A stretch of 64,000 nt of DNA from Butyricicoccus sp. Marseille-Q5471. GTDB lineage: Bacteria > Bacillota > Clostridia > Oscillospirales > Butyricicoccaceae. The notes under the pieces were generated by a model. That model was not told the DNA's origin. It saw only the letters and a list, made by a program, of their open reading frames with translations, and made no database searches. The translations under genes were made by a program, and so were the position numbers. Positions 54,292 to 62,610 of this stretch are shown in pieces (the stretch's first letter is position 1; every line of letters begins with the position of its first letter). The DNA is taken from assembly GCF_951230135.1 (NCBI RefSeq), contig NZ_CATNVC010000005.1, forward strand, positions 100,667 through 164,666, in the 5' to 3' direction.

Positions 54292-55611
54292 TCAGCCGTA
54301 CACGCGGGCGACTTCTTCGCGCGCGATCTGCACCCAGCGGTACACATTGTTCGGCTGATGGGCAATCGTGTGGTTGTCTTTCATAATCAGTTCGACATGG
54401 TTGCCGCAGTCCCTGCATTTGGTCAGCACCTGATTGAGACGGCGGCGGATGTAATCCTCGTCGATTTCGGGCACGGCGATGTCGGTCGGACTAACCTTGT
54501 GGCAGAACACATAGTCGCCCCCGAGCAGCTCGCTCATTTTCGGAATATCGGCCCACTGCGACACGGAGACACGGCGCAGACGCGGAATCTGCTTGACATA
54601 GTCCCACCGCCGGTCAAGACCTTCGCAGCAGCCGTAGTAGTTCAGGCCGAAGCGCTCGGCAAGCTTGAGCTGATACGGCAGCACGAATTCAGCGAACATC
54701 TCGGGCGAGACCTCCGAAGTCTCTTGACTTTCATGAAAGCCCCAGATGTCCATTGCGCTTGCAGGCTTTGCAGCCGCAGGGTTTAAGTCATTTGTCAGAC
54801 CGAGTCCGCCCGAACCGACATAGCAGTTGCCGGTATTCGGTGTAAACAAGCCGTTCTGCTCCAAAAAGTCAATTTTGGACAGATAGCCCTCGGTAAACAG
54901 GTTCAAAATCTCGTGGATTTTTTCCGGATAGTCATAGAAGTCAATCAGCATCCCCTCCATGCCGCGCAGGTCAGCATAGGGATGGGTCAACTCCAGACCC
55001 CACCACCACCAGTGGCGGCGCTCTACCTCGAGGATGCCGTCAAACACCTCGTGAGCGATGGCGGTGTACGCGTCAGTCGCATCCATATCAACCGTGATGG
55101 ACGGCGTTTTGATGAGGGTGGACATATCGAGATCGTCCTCCATCATCTCCTCGGTGATGGGATGCTCCCAGGTATAGGCTTCGCCGCTGTGCGCGTCACC
55201 GATTACCTTTTTCTCAATGCCCCACTGGCTGTCATGCGCCATGTAGGGGATGTAGAATTTGGCTTCGATCGGCTTGTCGCACTGAATCTTTTCGGCGTAG
55301 ATCAGCTCCTTGTGCAGCCACATCTCCCATTCCTGCGCCATTTCGCCCTCGCACTGACAGGCAAACTCGCTCGGCAGCAGCTCGTTCCAACCGTTCTCCA
55401 AATCAAGGTAGATGACCGGGCGGGTGTCCTTGAGGTCGTTATGGTCGCGCCAGAGCTTTTTGCAGACCTCCTGCTCGGGTTTTTCGGCGTGCTCGCGCAC
55501 TTTTTTCGCCAGCTCGCGGAGAATCTGCTTGTCATGATCGCTCATCACCGCCTGCTCGCGGGTCCAGCCGTGCATGAAAATGTTTCCGTTTGTCGCCTGA
55601 TCGAATCTCAT
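54292..55611 (-). CDS. UroD-like family protein, long divergent form (paralogue 2)
   Basis: 439 residues, about 90 longer than the other two UroD-like proteins here. The barrel is recognisable at its end (LKLAERFGLNYYGCCEGLDRRWDYVKQIPRLRRVSVSQWAD). The HxCG zinc motif is replaced by Y326-G-C-C-E330 and the late SGC is replaced by IMKDNHT (about 409-415), so a different metal or substrate site is expected. A stretch of four Trp occurs near residue 201. It probably forms an operon with the symporter gene 67 bp upstream. Start ATG is placed after AAAGGAG; ATG at residue 23 is an alternative. Confidence 0.75.
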   Translation of the reverse strand: MRFDQATNGNIFMHGWTREQAVMSDHDKQILRELAKKVREHAEKPEQEVCKKLWRDHNDLKDTRPVIYLDLENGWNELLPSEFACQCEGEMAQEWEMWLHKELIYAEKIQCDKPIEAKFYIPYMAHDSQWGIEKKVIGDAHSGEAYTWEHPITEEMMEDDLDMSTLIKTPSITVDMDATDAYTAIAHEVFDGILEVERRHWWWWGLELTHPYADLRGMEGMLIDFYDYPEKIHEILNLFTEGYLSKIDFLEQNGLFTPNTGNCYVGSGGLGLTNDLNPAAAKPASAMDIWGFHESQETSEVSPEMFAEFVLPYQLKLAERFGLNYYGCCEGLDRRWDYVKQIPRLRRVSVSQWADIPKMSELLGGDYVFCHKVSPTDIAVPEIDEDYIRRRLNQVLTKCRDCGNHVELIMKDNHTIAHQPNNVYRWVQIAREEVARVYG

Positions 55612-55678
55612 AATAATAATCTCCTTTCGGTGAACGTCCGCCGCAGCGGTTGACTACAGGTGAATAAACTCTCTTTTG

Positions 55679-57292
55679 CTACAGTATCGACCCGAGGCCG
55701 AGGGGTGAGAACAGCCAGTACACCGCCAACATACAGACAATGCACAGCACGCAGGCCGGTTTTGCGTATTTCCATGGGGTCAAATCGACCGCGCCCACGT
55801 CCTCCAGCACGAAATCGGTCGCGCGGGGTCTGAGCTTGCCGACTGCGAACATAATCAGCATGTCAACGATAAACAGCACGGACAGAATCCACAGATAATG
55901 CACATTGATGCCGAAGTTCGGCAGCAGATGGGACAGTCCATACAGCACCACGTGCGCGACGAGCGTCACCTTGGGCGCAAGCGCCGGAATGCGCTTGGAG
56001 TAGAAGCCGCAAAGCACGGTCGCAAGAATCGGCATGGAGTAGAAGCCGAAACAGTCCTGCAGGAAGTCGTACAGCCCCGAGGGCGCGTTGATGACGAACG
56101 GTGCGACGCAGATCGCGATAACCGCAAGCACAGTGCCAAACTTCTTGCCCACCTTGACCAGATGCGCGTCGTCGCAGGTCTTGTTGATGAGCGGACGGTG
56201 AAAATCGAGTGTATACAGCGTCACGCAGCTATTGAGCGCCGAGTTAAACGAGGACAGGATTGCGCCGAACAGTACGGCGGCAAAAAAGCCCAACAGCGGT
56301 GCAGGAATGACCTTGGCCACCAGCATGGGATAGGCCGCATCGGTGTTGCCCATCAGGCTGTCGCCGAAGAAGCGGTACGCCAGCAGGCCGCAAATGGTGA
56401 TGAAGAACGGATCGACCAGCTTGAGAAAGCCGGTGAAGATGGCACCCTTCTGCGAGTGCGCCAGATTTTTACCCGCCAGCGCACGCTGGATAATCGACTG
56501 GTTGGTGCACCAGTAGAACAGGTTGTTGAAGGTCATGCCGAGGAACAGCACCGGCCACGGCACCATAGGCGGCAGCGCGTTGGCAGGGTTGATGGAGTTG
56601 AATTTTTCCGCCGGCACATTGGCGATAAAGTCCTTCATGCCATCAATAAAGCTTCCGCCCCCCATCATGCAGATGGCAAGAATGGGAACGAGAAAGCCGC
56701 CGATCAGCAGGCCGATGCCGTTGATGGTATCCGACACCGCAACCGCCTTTAGTCCTCCGAAAATCGCGTAGATTGCACCAATCAGGCCGATGCCGAAGCA
56801 CAGCAGCGCGATTGTCTGGAACGAGGTCAGGCCGAGCAGCTCGTCCAGACCGAAAATGCGGTTGAACGCCAGCGCACCGGAGTACAGCACGGTCGGCAAA
56901 TAGGTCAGCAGGTATCCGAGCAGGAATAGGAACGAAATGATGCGCTTGACGGTCGAGTCATAGCGCTGCTCCAGAAATTCCGGAATGGTGGTGATGCCGG
57001 CTTTCAGATAGCGCGGCAGAAAGACCATCGCCAGACACAAAAGCGCGAAGCTTGCGCTGACCGACCAGTTCATTGCGCCCATATTGGTCGCGTAGCTTTG
57101 TCCGGTCTGACCGACCAGCTGCTCGGTCGAAAGGTTGGTCAGCTCAAGCGAGCCGGCAATGACCAGTCCGGTCAAGCCGCGGCCTGCGAGAAAGTATCCC
57201 TGTTGGGTATCGAGCTTGTCGTGTCTCGTGCGGAGCCAGGAAATAACAGCGACCAGAACGGTAAAGCCGATAAAGGTCAAAATGGTGAACAT
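55679..57292 (-). CDS. Solute:sodium symporter (SGLT/YidK-like)
   Basis: 537 residues with about 14 hydrophobic helices. The segment FNNLFYWCTNQSIIQRALAGKNLAHSQKG followed by GFLKLVDPFF, and the Ser/Asn-rich SSFNSALNSCVTLYTLDF stretch, match the sugar-like branch of the SSS family (SGLT, YidK) rather than PutP or PanF. It should take up a sugar, polyol or similar solute with Na+. It is the first gene of an operon with the long UroD-like protein, under promoter B. No carbohydrate kinase accompanies it. Confidence 0.87.
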   Translation of the reverse strand: MFTILTFIGFTVLVAVISWLRTRHDKLDTQQGYFLAGRGLTGLVIAGSLELTNLSTEQLVGQTGQSYATNMGAMNWSVSASFALLCLAMVFLPRYLKAGITTIPEFLEQRYDSTVKRIISFLFLLGYLLTYLPTVLYSGALAFNRIFGLDELLGLTSFQTIALLCFGIGLIGAIYAIFGGLKAVAVSDTINGIGLLIGGFLVPILAICMMGGGSFIDGMKDFIANVPAEKFNSINPANALPPMVPWPVLFLGMTFNNLFYWCTNQSIIQRALAGKNLAHSQKGAIFTGFLKLVDPFFITICGLLAYRFFGDSLMGNTDAAYPMLVAKVIPAPLLGFFAAVLFGAILSSFNSALNSCVTLYTLDFHRPLINKTCDDAHLVKVGKKFGTVLAVIAICVAPFVINAPSGLYDFLQDCFGFYSMPILATVLCGFYSKRIPALAPKVTLVAHVVLYGLSHLLPNFGINVHYLWILSVLFIVDMLIMFAVGKLRPRATDFVLEDVGAVDLTPWKYAKPACVLCIVCMLAVYWLFSPLGLGSIL

Positions 57293-57347
57293 GCGGTGAA
57301 CCCCCTATATGTAATCCTTATTATCTCTTCTTTATTTGTTTTGCGCA

Positions 57348-57359
57348 ATTTGGCCAAAT
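57348..57359 (-). promoter_or_regulatory. Palindromic operator B
   Basis: ATTTGGCCAAAT, with TGC following as at operator A, begins exactly 30 bp after the -10 of promoter B. AAAGAAGAGATA lies downstream on the minus strand (57322-57333), 11 bp closer than at promoter A. Confidence 0.8.
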
Positions 57360-57389
57360 CACAAGTATCCCGCGGGGTTCTATGGCTGT

Positions 57390-57418
57390 ATCATATCACA
57401 TCAAAATTTGCCTTGCAA
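57390..57418 (-). promoter_or_regulatory. Promoter B, for the symporter-UroD operon
   Basis: TTGCAA (57413-57418), 17 bp, TATGAT (57390-57395) on the minus strand. Confidence 0.82.
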
Positions 57419-57541
57419 CCAGCCCTCCAAAGCTTCATTCCTGCTTTTGTGCATATTGCATGATATATTCTTGCGCCACTTTTTATGGCAAATCCCCCGT
57501 TATGCAAGGTATTTCTGTTAACTATCACCAGTTTTAATCAC

Positions 57542-57551
57542 TTCACGTGAA
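57542..57551. promoter_or_regulatory. TTCACGTGAA palindrome in the symporter/AraC intergenic region
   Basis: A 10-bp perfect palindrome between the divergent genes. It may be a protein-binding site; nothing in the sequence proves it. Confidence 0.3.
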
Positions 57552-57665
57552 ATACTTTCGGAAAATGCGCATTCCTTTTCGCATGCCGTCGCGTTCGGGC
57601 TGACACATCTTTTTTTCCGCCGAAAAATATGATCATTTTCAGCAAGTATTTCCCCGATTTTCTTA

Positions 57666-57737
57666 TTGCGCGTCTGCACGCATGGTGCTATAATATTAAA
57701 TTTGTTGGTTGACAAACCGCGCTGCGCCTGTTATAGT
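57666..57737 (+). promoter_or_regulatory. Two tandem promoters of the AraC-family gene
   Basis: P2: TTGCGC (57666-57671), 17 bp, TATAAT (57689-57694). P1: TTGACA (57709-57714), 17 bp, TATAGT (57732-57737). Both have ideal spacing. Confidence 0.75.
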
Positions 57738-57772
57738 TAGCGCAGAAAAATGATACAGGGGAGGGTGCATCC

Positions 57773-58624
57773 ATGCTCTGTCAAAACGAAACCGGCGTGC
57801 TTTCAGGCTCCGAACTGTTTTTCAGCACGGTCGGCGCGGCCACGCGTCGCCTGTTCTACTATGTCAATTCGTGCGGCCACTATTACTGTGAGCGCGGCTA
57901 CAAAATTCGCCGTAAGCACATGGACAACCTCTTGCTCATGCTGATTGAAAAGGGCGAGATGCGGGTGGAGTACCGCGGCCAGAAATACATTGCGCAGGCG
58001 GGCGACATCGTGCTGATGGACTGCACCTTTCCGCAGTATTATGATACGGCCGACTATGTTGAGTTCTACTGGATGCACATCGCGGGCGTCAACTCCTTTG
58101 AGCTTTGCGAGCATCTGACCCGCGCACACGGCAGCATCGTGCACCACACCGACCATAATGACAAGGCCGCGACGCTCATCCGCTTTATGGTGTCGCAGTT
58201 TGCCAACAACCAGCCCGTGAGCGACGCCGAGCACTCGCGCACGCTGCACAGCGTGCTGTGTTATCTGATGCCGGGCGCGCAGGTCACTACGGCGGGCGAG
58301 GAAAATGGACCGATTCAGCAGGCGGTCAAATTTATCCACAACCATCTGGGAGAGGATTTGAATTTGCGCCGCGTCGCCGCCGAGGTGCATTTGAGTCCCT
58401 CGCACCTGATTCGCCTGTTCCGCGCCGAGCTGCACCATTCGCCGCACGAGTATATCGTGCTCATGCGCATGGATCGTGCCAAATATCTGCTCAAAACCAC
58501 CTCAATGCCGATTAAGGCCATCTCCGCCGAGGTCGGCTACCGCACAGAATCCAGCTTCACCGGCGCGTTTACCGAAAAAATCGGCATTTCACCCCGCCGC
58601 TTCCGCGAACTGCCTCTTGGATAA
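57773..58624 (+). CDS. AraC family transcriptional regulator
   Basis: 283 residues. An N-terminal cupin-like sensor (about 35-110; MLIEKGEMRVEYRGQKYIAQAGDIVLMD) is followed by a linker and two helix-turn-helix motifs at about 185-280: LNLRRVAAEVHLSPSHLIRLFRAE and IKAISAEVGYRTESSFTGAFTEKIGISPRRFRE. The cupin part resembles sugar-sensing AraC proteins. It is divergent from the symporter-UroD operon, so it is the obvious candidate regulator of that operon and of the binding-protein gene with the same operator. The start ATG follows GGGGAGGG. Confidence 0.9.
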   Translation: MLCQNETGVLSGSELFFSTVGAATRRLFYYVNSCGHYYCERGYKIRRKHMDNLLLMLIEKGEMRVEYRGQKYIAQAGDIVLMDCTFPQYYDTADYVEFYWMHIAGVNSFELCEHLTRAHGSIVHHTDHNDKAATLIRFMVSQFANNQPVSDAEHSRTLHSVLCYLMPGAQVTTAGEENGPIQQAVKFIHNHLGEDLNLRRVAAEVHLSPSHLIRLFRAELHHSPHEYIVLMRMDRAKYLLKTTSMPIKAISAEVGYRTESSFTGAFTEKIGISPRRFRELPLG

Positions 58625-58626
58625 GC

Positions 58627-58660
58627 AAAAAGGACGAGCGCATCATGCGTTCGTCCTTTT
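58627..58660. terminator. Bidirectional terminator between the AraC and CobW-type genes
   Basis: AAAAGGACGAGCGCAT pairs with ATGCGTTCGTCCTTTT (one G-T pair) between convergent genes. Confidence 0.85.
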
Positions 58661-58663
58661 CTT

Positions 58664-59587
58664 TTATTCAGAAATGCGCTCCAGCGCCGTTTTGATGCCC
58701 GTCCGATCCAAATTGCGGCCAATGACGTTGAGCATGGGCGTTCGCTCCGCGCAGGACTCGACCAATCGGTCGGACACCGTGCAGTTGACCGCAAACGTGC
58801 CTGTTTCTGCATTCAGAAAGCCTTTGACACGCAGAATCTCGCCGCACGCGCCGCTGCTGATGAGAGATTCCAGTGTTTCGAGCAGTGTCTGCCGCGCAAA
58901 TACGCCCTGGGGGCGAAGCGCCGTGCTCTGGTATAGTGCGGTATGGTTCAACACGACGCGGCGATGCGTTCGCCGCACGGCTTCCGCCTGCTGCAGCGCG
59001 GCAAAATCCTTATCCACAAGCAGGTGGGCAGGTTGTGGATAAAACGCGAGTGGCCGCTCCCCTGCCAGTCCCATGCATGCCGTGGCAAACCGCGCGGCCT
59101 GCTCTAAATCGCACACAGGCGGTACGTCAACCTTGGTCCAGAGCACCGCGCCCGCACCGGTCAGCTCGGTCTGCAGCACGCTTTGCTCGGTTTCGTCCAG
59201 TGCGGACAGCGTGTGCGGGTCAATCAGCGTCAGGCACATGCCGGATTCGCACAGTCCCTCACGCGTGAGCGAGTCGACCACCTCGAAAAAGTCGTCCATG
59301 TTAAACAGCCCGGAGGGTTCCACAATCACCCGATCGCACTGCCCCGACAGCCGCGCCAGCATATCATGAAAGCCGAGTTTCAGCGTACAGCAGATACATC
59401 CGCCCGACAATTCGCCGACGTTGCCGAACCGTTCGCTCAAAATCGCCCGATCGACGCCTGCCGCACCGAATTCGTTCTCAATAACGGCAAAGCGCACGTC
59501 CCGCCGCGTGAGCCAGTCACCGTAGCGCGCGAGAAAAGTTGTCTTGCCCGCGCCCAGAAAGCCGGTGACCAAGTCGACCTTGGTCAT
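58664..59587 (-). CDS. CobW/COG0523-type P-loop GTPase
   Basis: 307 residues. P-loop GFLGAGKTTF near residue 9, the metal-binding CxCC motif GGCICCT at Cys64-Cys67, EPSGL, and TKVD in place of the usual NKxD. The C-terminal CobW_C domain is short. These proteins insert or deliver metals (Zn, Co, Ni) to client enzymes. The start overlaps the stop of the neighbouring MtaA-like gene (ATGA), so that zinc-dependent methyltransferase is the obvious client. A cobalt or corrinoid role is also possible. Confidence 0.85.
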   Translation of the reverse strand: MTKVDLVTGFLGAGKTTFLARYGDWLTRRDVRFAVIENEFGAAGVDRAILSERFGNVGELSGGCICCTLKLGFHDMLARLSGQCDRVIVEPSGLFNMDDFFEVVDSLTREGLCESGMCLTLIDPHTLSALDETEQSVLQTELTGAGAVLWTKVDVPPVCDLEQAARFATACMGLAGERPLAFYPQPAHLLVDKDFAALQQAEAVRRTHRRVVLNHTALYQSTALRPQGVFARQTLLETLESLISSGACGEILRVKGFLNAETGTFAVNCTVSDRLVESCAERTPMLNVIGRNLDRTGIKTALERISE

Positions 59588-60639
59588 CCCACCGCTTCCT
59601 TTTTGTAGACGCCGTAGGTCTTGGCGATGTCAATCATGCGCTCGGCGCGGTCAAACGTCGCGCCCGAGGGGTACTCGCACCCGGTCGCGAGCATGAAACC
59701 TCCGCCTGCCGCCATTGCGTCAATCTGGTCAGTGCACTGCTGATCCCACTCCTCGTCAGTGCCGATGACCGCGCTCGCCGGCGTGACGCAGCCGATGAGC
59801 GTCACCTGGTCGCCGTATTTCGCCTTGACATCAGCGAAGGTCTCGCAGTCGTCCGACGGATAGAGGAACGAAATCGCCGCCGGCTGAATCGCGTCAATCT
59901 GCACGTCAAAATAGATGCGCTGACCGCAGTTGTGAATCATATTCAGGCAGTTTTTCTGACGCACCACCTCGGAAAGCTCGCGCATCAGGCCGCCTTCCAT
60001 CTCAACCCACATATCCTTTGCCATAATCGTACCCGATGCAAACAGGGTGTCAAACATGATTGCGTCCACACCCGTATCGCACAGCGCGGCGACATATTCC
60101 TTGAGCGTCTCGTTGATTTCGCGGGCGGCAGTCTTGACCGCGTCCGGATCATCATACAAATCCATATACATATCCTGCTGGTTTCTGAGCATGCTCAGCA
60201 CGCCGAGCGGCCCGAACACAAAAGCGACGACCGGCTTCTTGCCCTTTAGTTCCGCCACCAGACGCTTGCACACGTCAATGTGCATCATCATACGTTCCGC
60301 ATTTCGGTAATCCACCTTCTTGATGTTTGCATAGTCCTCAATTTCCTTGATCACGCAGTCGTTATAATCGGGATGCGCGGCATCGTTCTCGGCAAAGACC
60401 AGCTTCTGCCCCCATGCCTCGCACTCGACCGACAGATCGATCAGCGTGACCACACAGTCGATGTCAAACTTGCGCGTCGACTCGATAAAGGCATTGGCAC
60501 AGGTTTCCGCATCGGTCGACCACTTCTCATAGCTTGCGCCCACCAGCTTGCGGGTGATACCGGACAGAATGGGGTAAACCGGCACACGGTCGGCCTCCTG
60601 ATGGTTCAGCGCGGCGACAACTCTCTCGTAAGAATTCAT
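59584..60639 (-). CDS. MtaA-like uroporphyrinogen decarboxylase-family methyltransferase (paralogue 3)
   Basis: 351 residues, starting NSYERVVAALNHQEADRVPVYP, the usual opening of MtaA/UroD family proteins. Zinc ligands His236 and Cys238 (MIHNCGQ) and Cys321 (ATGCEYP) are intact. It should move a methyl group between a corrinoid protein and an acceptor such as tetrahydrofolate. It is coupled to the CobW-type GTPase. It differs clearly from paralogue 1, so the three UroD-like proteins here are not recent copies. No promoter in 60640-60840 convinces me; an AAGGAATTCC stretch lies there. Confidence 0.85.
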   Translation of the reverse strand: MNSYERVVAALNHQEADRVPVYPILSGITRKLVGASYEKWSTDAETCANAFIESTRKFDIDCVVTLIDLSVECEAWGQKLVFAENDAAHPDYNDCVIKEIEDYANIKKVDYRNAERMMMHIDVCKRLVAELKGKKPVVAFVFGPLGVLSMLRNQQDMYMDLYDDPDAVKTAAREINETLKEYVAALCDTGVDAIMFDTLFASGTIMAKDMWVEMEGGLMRELSEVVRQKNCLNMIHNCGQRIYFDVQIDAIQPAAISFLYPSDDCETFADVKAKYGDQVTLIGCVTPASAVIGTDEEWDQQCTDQIDAMAAGGGFMLATGCEYPSGATFDRAERMIDIAKTYGVYKKEAVG

Positions 60640-60841
60640 AATAACACTCCTCCGTTGCAGTTCGATCCTTTAATCTGATATTTTCTATTCTCTTTGTCGG
60701 AATTCCTTTGGATGTCTTTACTTTATCAGAGAAGCGCGCCCGCCGTATTGTACGCCGCTATCCATTTTTAGGATTATTTTGCCGACCCGCGTGTGCCCTA
60801 TTTCCCTGCCGTCCGCCGTAAATTTCGTCCGAACAGCATAA

Positions 60842-60878
60842 AAACGCCGCCCAAAGCGAATGCCTTGGACGGCGTAAA
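60842..60878 (-). terminator. Terminator after purA
   Basis: A 13-bp stem (ACGCCGTCCAAGG with CTTTGGGCGGCGT, one mismatch) followed by T4 on the minus strand. Confidence 0.82.
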
Positions 60879-60889
60879 ATAGGGTTCTT

Positions 60890-62158
60890 TTAGATGCTCA
60901 TAACCTGATCGCGGGCAGGGCCAACGCCCAGCATGGTGACCTTGCAGCCTACGATGCGCTCGAGCTCCTTAATATAGTTCTGTACCGAAACGGGCAGCTC
61001 CTCAAAGCTGCGGCAGCCGGTGATATCCTCCGTGAAGCCGTCGAACTCCTCGTATACCGGCTCGCAGTGTGCCAAATCGGCAAAGTCCGCCGGGAACTCG
61101 GTGATGGTTTCGCCCTTAAACTTGTAGGCCACGCAGACCTTGAGCTTGGGCAGACCGCACAGTGGGTCAATCTTGTTGATGACCATCTCGGTCAGGCCGT
61201 TGACGCGCACGGTGTAGCGCGCGATGACCGCGTCAAACCAGCCTGTACGGCGCGGACGGCCGGTAACCGTACCGAATTCACCGCCGGCAGCGCGGATAAA
61301 GTCACCCGTTTCATCGAACAGCTCGGTCGGGAACGGACCCTTGCCGACGCGAGTGGTGTAGCTCTTGAAAATGCCCATGATGTCGGTGATTGCGGTCGGG
61401 CCGACACCCGAACCGATGCAGCAGCCGCCCGCCACCGGGTGAGACGAGGTAACATAGGGGTAGGTGCCCATGTCGAGGTCGAGCAGCGTGCCCTGCGCAC
61501 CTTCAAACAGCACGAACTTGCCTGTCTTGACCGCTTCATAGGTCATGATGCTGGTATCCTTGACGTGGCTGCGCAGACGGTCGGCATAGCCCTTGTACTC
61601 TGCGAGCACAGCCTCAATATCAATCGGCTCGCCGCCGTACACGCCGGTGATAACCTTGTTTTTGCGTGCGCAGGCTTCGCGCATGGCCTCTTCAAAGCGC
61701 TCGCCCACGAAATCGTGCATACGCACGCCGATGCGCTCCGCCTTGTCCATGTAGGTCGGGCCGATGCCCTTTTTGGTCGTGCCGATGTCATCTCCGCCGC
61801 GCGCCTTCTCGGAAAGCGCGTCAAGCTCCAGATGCCACGGCAGGATGCAGTGGCAGCGTGCGTCGATAAACAGCTTATCCGCCGAAACACCCTTTTCCGC
61901 AAGGCCGTCAATCTCGCGCAGCACATTGCGCGGGTCGACCACAACGCCGGGGCCGATTACATTGACGCAGTCGGGATATAGGATACCCGAGGGAATCAGC
62001 TGCAGTTTATATTTTTCCTCACCGACAACAACGGTGTGGCCGGCGTTGTTGCCGCCCTGGCTGCGAACGACCAGATCAGCCTTCCCCGCGAAAATATCAA
62101 TAAACTTGCCTTTGCCTTCATCGCCCCACTGGGCGCCCAAAATCACTTTACCGGGCAT
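60890..62158 (-). CDS. purA: Adenylosuccinate synthetase
   Basis: Converts IMP plus aspartate to adenylosuccinate, using GTP. 422 residues with the N-terminal phosphate loop VILGAQWGDEGKGKFIDI, GGNNAGHTVVV, GIGPTYMDKAERIGVRM, FEGAQGTLLDLDMGTYPYVTSSHP, GPFPTEL and TGRPRRTGWFDAV. ATG at 62158 follows AAAGGAAT. A start 14 codons earlier is in frame but lacks conserved sequence. It has its own promoter and terminator. Confidence 0.97.
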   Translation of the reverse strand: MPGKVILGAQWGDEGKGKFIDIFAGKADLVVRSQGGNNAGHTVVVGEEKYKLQLIPSGILYPDCVNVIGPGVVVDPRNVLREIDGLAEKGVSADKLFIDARCHCILPWHLELDALSEKARGGDDIGTTKKGIGPTYMDKAERIGVRMHDFVGERFEEAMREACARKNKVITGVYGGEPIDIEAVLAEYKGYADRLRSHVKDTSIMTYEAVKTGKFVLFEGAQGTLLDLDMGTYPYVTSSHPVAGGCCIGSGVGPTAITDIMGIFKSYTTRVGKGPFPTELFDETGDFIRAAGGEFGTVTGRPRRTGWFDAVIARYTVRVNGLTEMVINKIDPLCGLPKLKVCVAYKFKGETITEFPADFADLAHCEPVYEEFDGFTEDITGCRSFEELPVSVQNYIKELERIVGCKVTMLGVGPARDQVMSI

Positions 62159-62213
62159 AGTATCCCATTCCTTTCCTCGTTGCTGCGTGCACTGCGGCAC
62201 GCCATACGGTTAA

Positions 62214-62242
62214 AGTATAGCACAGCTGCCGCCCTGTTTCAA
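62214..62242 (-). promoter_or_regulatory. Promoter of purA
   Basis: TTGAAA (62237-62242), 17 bp, TATACT (62214-62219) on the minus strand. Confidence 0.8.
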
Positions 62243-62316
62243 TCCCATTTTGCACGTTTACACCCCTTCCGACGATTTTCGCGTCAAAACTCTCTCATTC
62301 CGTATGCAAAAAAGAC

Positions 62317-62345
62317 TTGCAAATCCCGCCATCTTCTGGTATAGT
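62317..62345 (+). promoter_or_regulatory. Promoter of tRNA-Val
   Basis: TTGCAA (62317-62322), 17 bp, TATAGT (62340-62345), 9 bp before the mature 5' end. Confidence 0.82.
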
Positions 62346-62354
62346 ATTGGTTAC

Positions 62355-62431
62355 GGAGTTGTAGCTCAGCTGGTCAGAGCGTTCGCCTCACACGCGAGAG
62401 GTCGTGGGTTCGAGCCCCTCTAACTCCACCA
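62355..62431 (+). tRNA. tRNA-Val (CAC anticodon)
   Basis: 77 nt including an encoded CCA. The acceptor arm GGAGTTG pairs with TAACTCC (last pair G-T). D arm GCTC/GAGC; anticodon stem TTCGC/GCGAG around loop CTCACAC, giving anticodon CAC for valine codon GUG. The T arm GTGGG-TTCGAGC-CCCTC has one T-T mismatch at its second pair. It is transcribed alone between purA and the TIM-barrel gene. Confidence 0.93.
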
Positions 62432-62434
62432 TTT

Positions 62435-62467
62435 AAAAACCGTCACAATTGTGGCGGTTTTTTTCTT
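62435..62467 (+). terminator. Terminator of tRNA-Val
   Basis: AAAACCGTCAC and GTGGCGGTTTT form an 11-bp stem (one G-T pair) with an AATT loop and a T7 tract. Confidence 0.88.
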
Positions 62468-62531
62468 TTGCCAAAATGCTGTTTTCTCTTGCAGAAAATC
62501 GGATTTATCAGTAAGAAAAGCGGTTTTCAGA

Positions 62532-62561
62532 TTGTGCATTCCTCCTGCTTTCTGATACAAT
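62532..62561 (+). promoter_or_regulatory. Promoter of the TIM-barrel epimerase gene
   Basis: TTGTGC (62532-62537), 18 bp, TACAAT (62556-62561). Confidence 0.6.
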
Positions 62562-62610
62562 TATTCCAACAAATCCGGAAACAATTCGCAAAGAGAAGGA
62601 GTTTTGAGCT

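Noticed and set aside
60640..60889. Possible cobalamin riboswitch near the MtaA-CobW operon
   Set aside because: The leader is short and I see no B12-box-like sequence or multi-helix layout; likewise none at 57293-57772.
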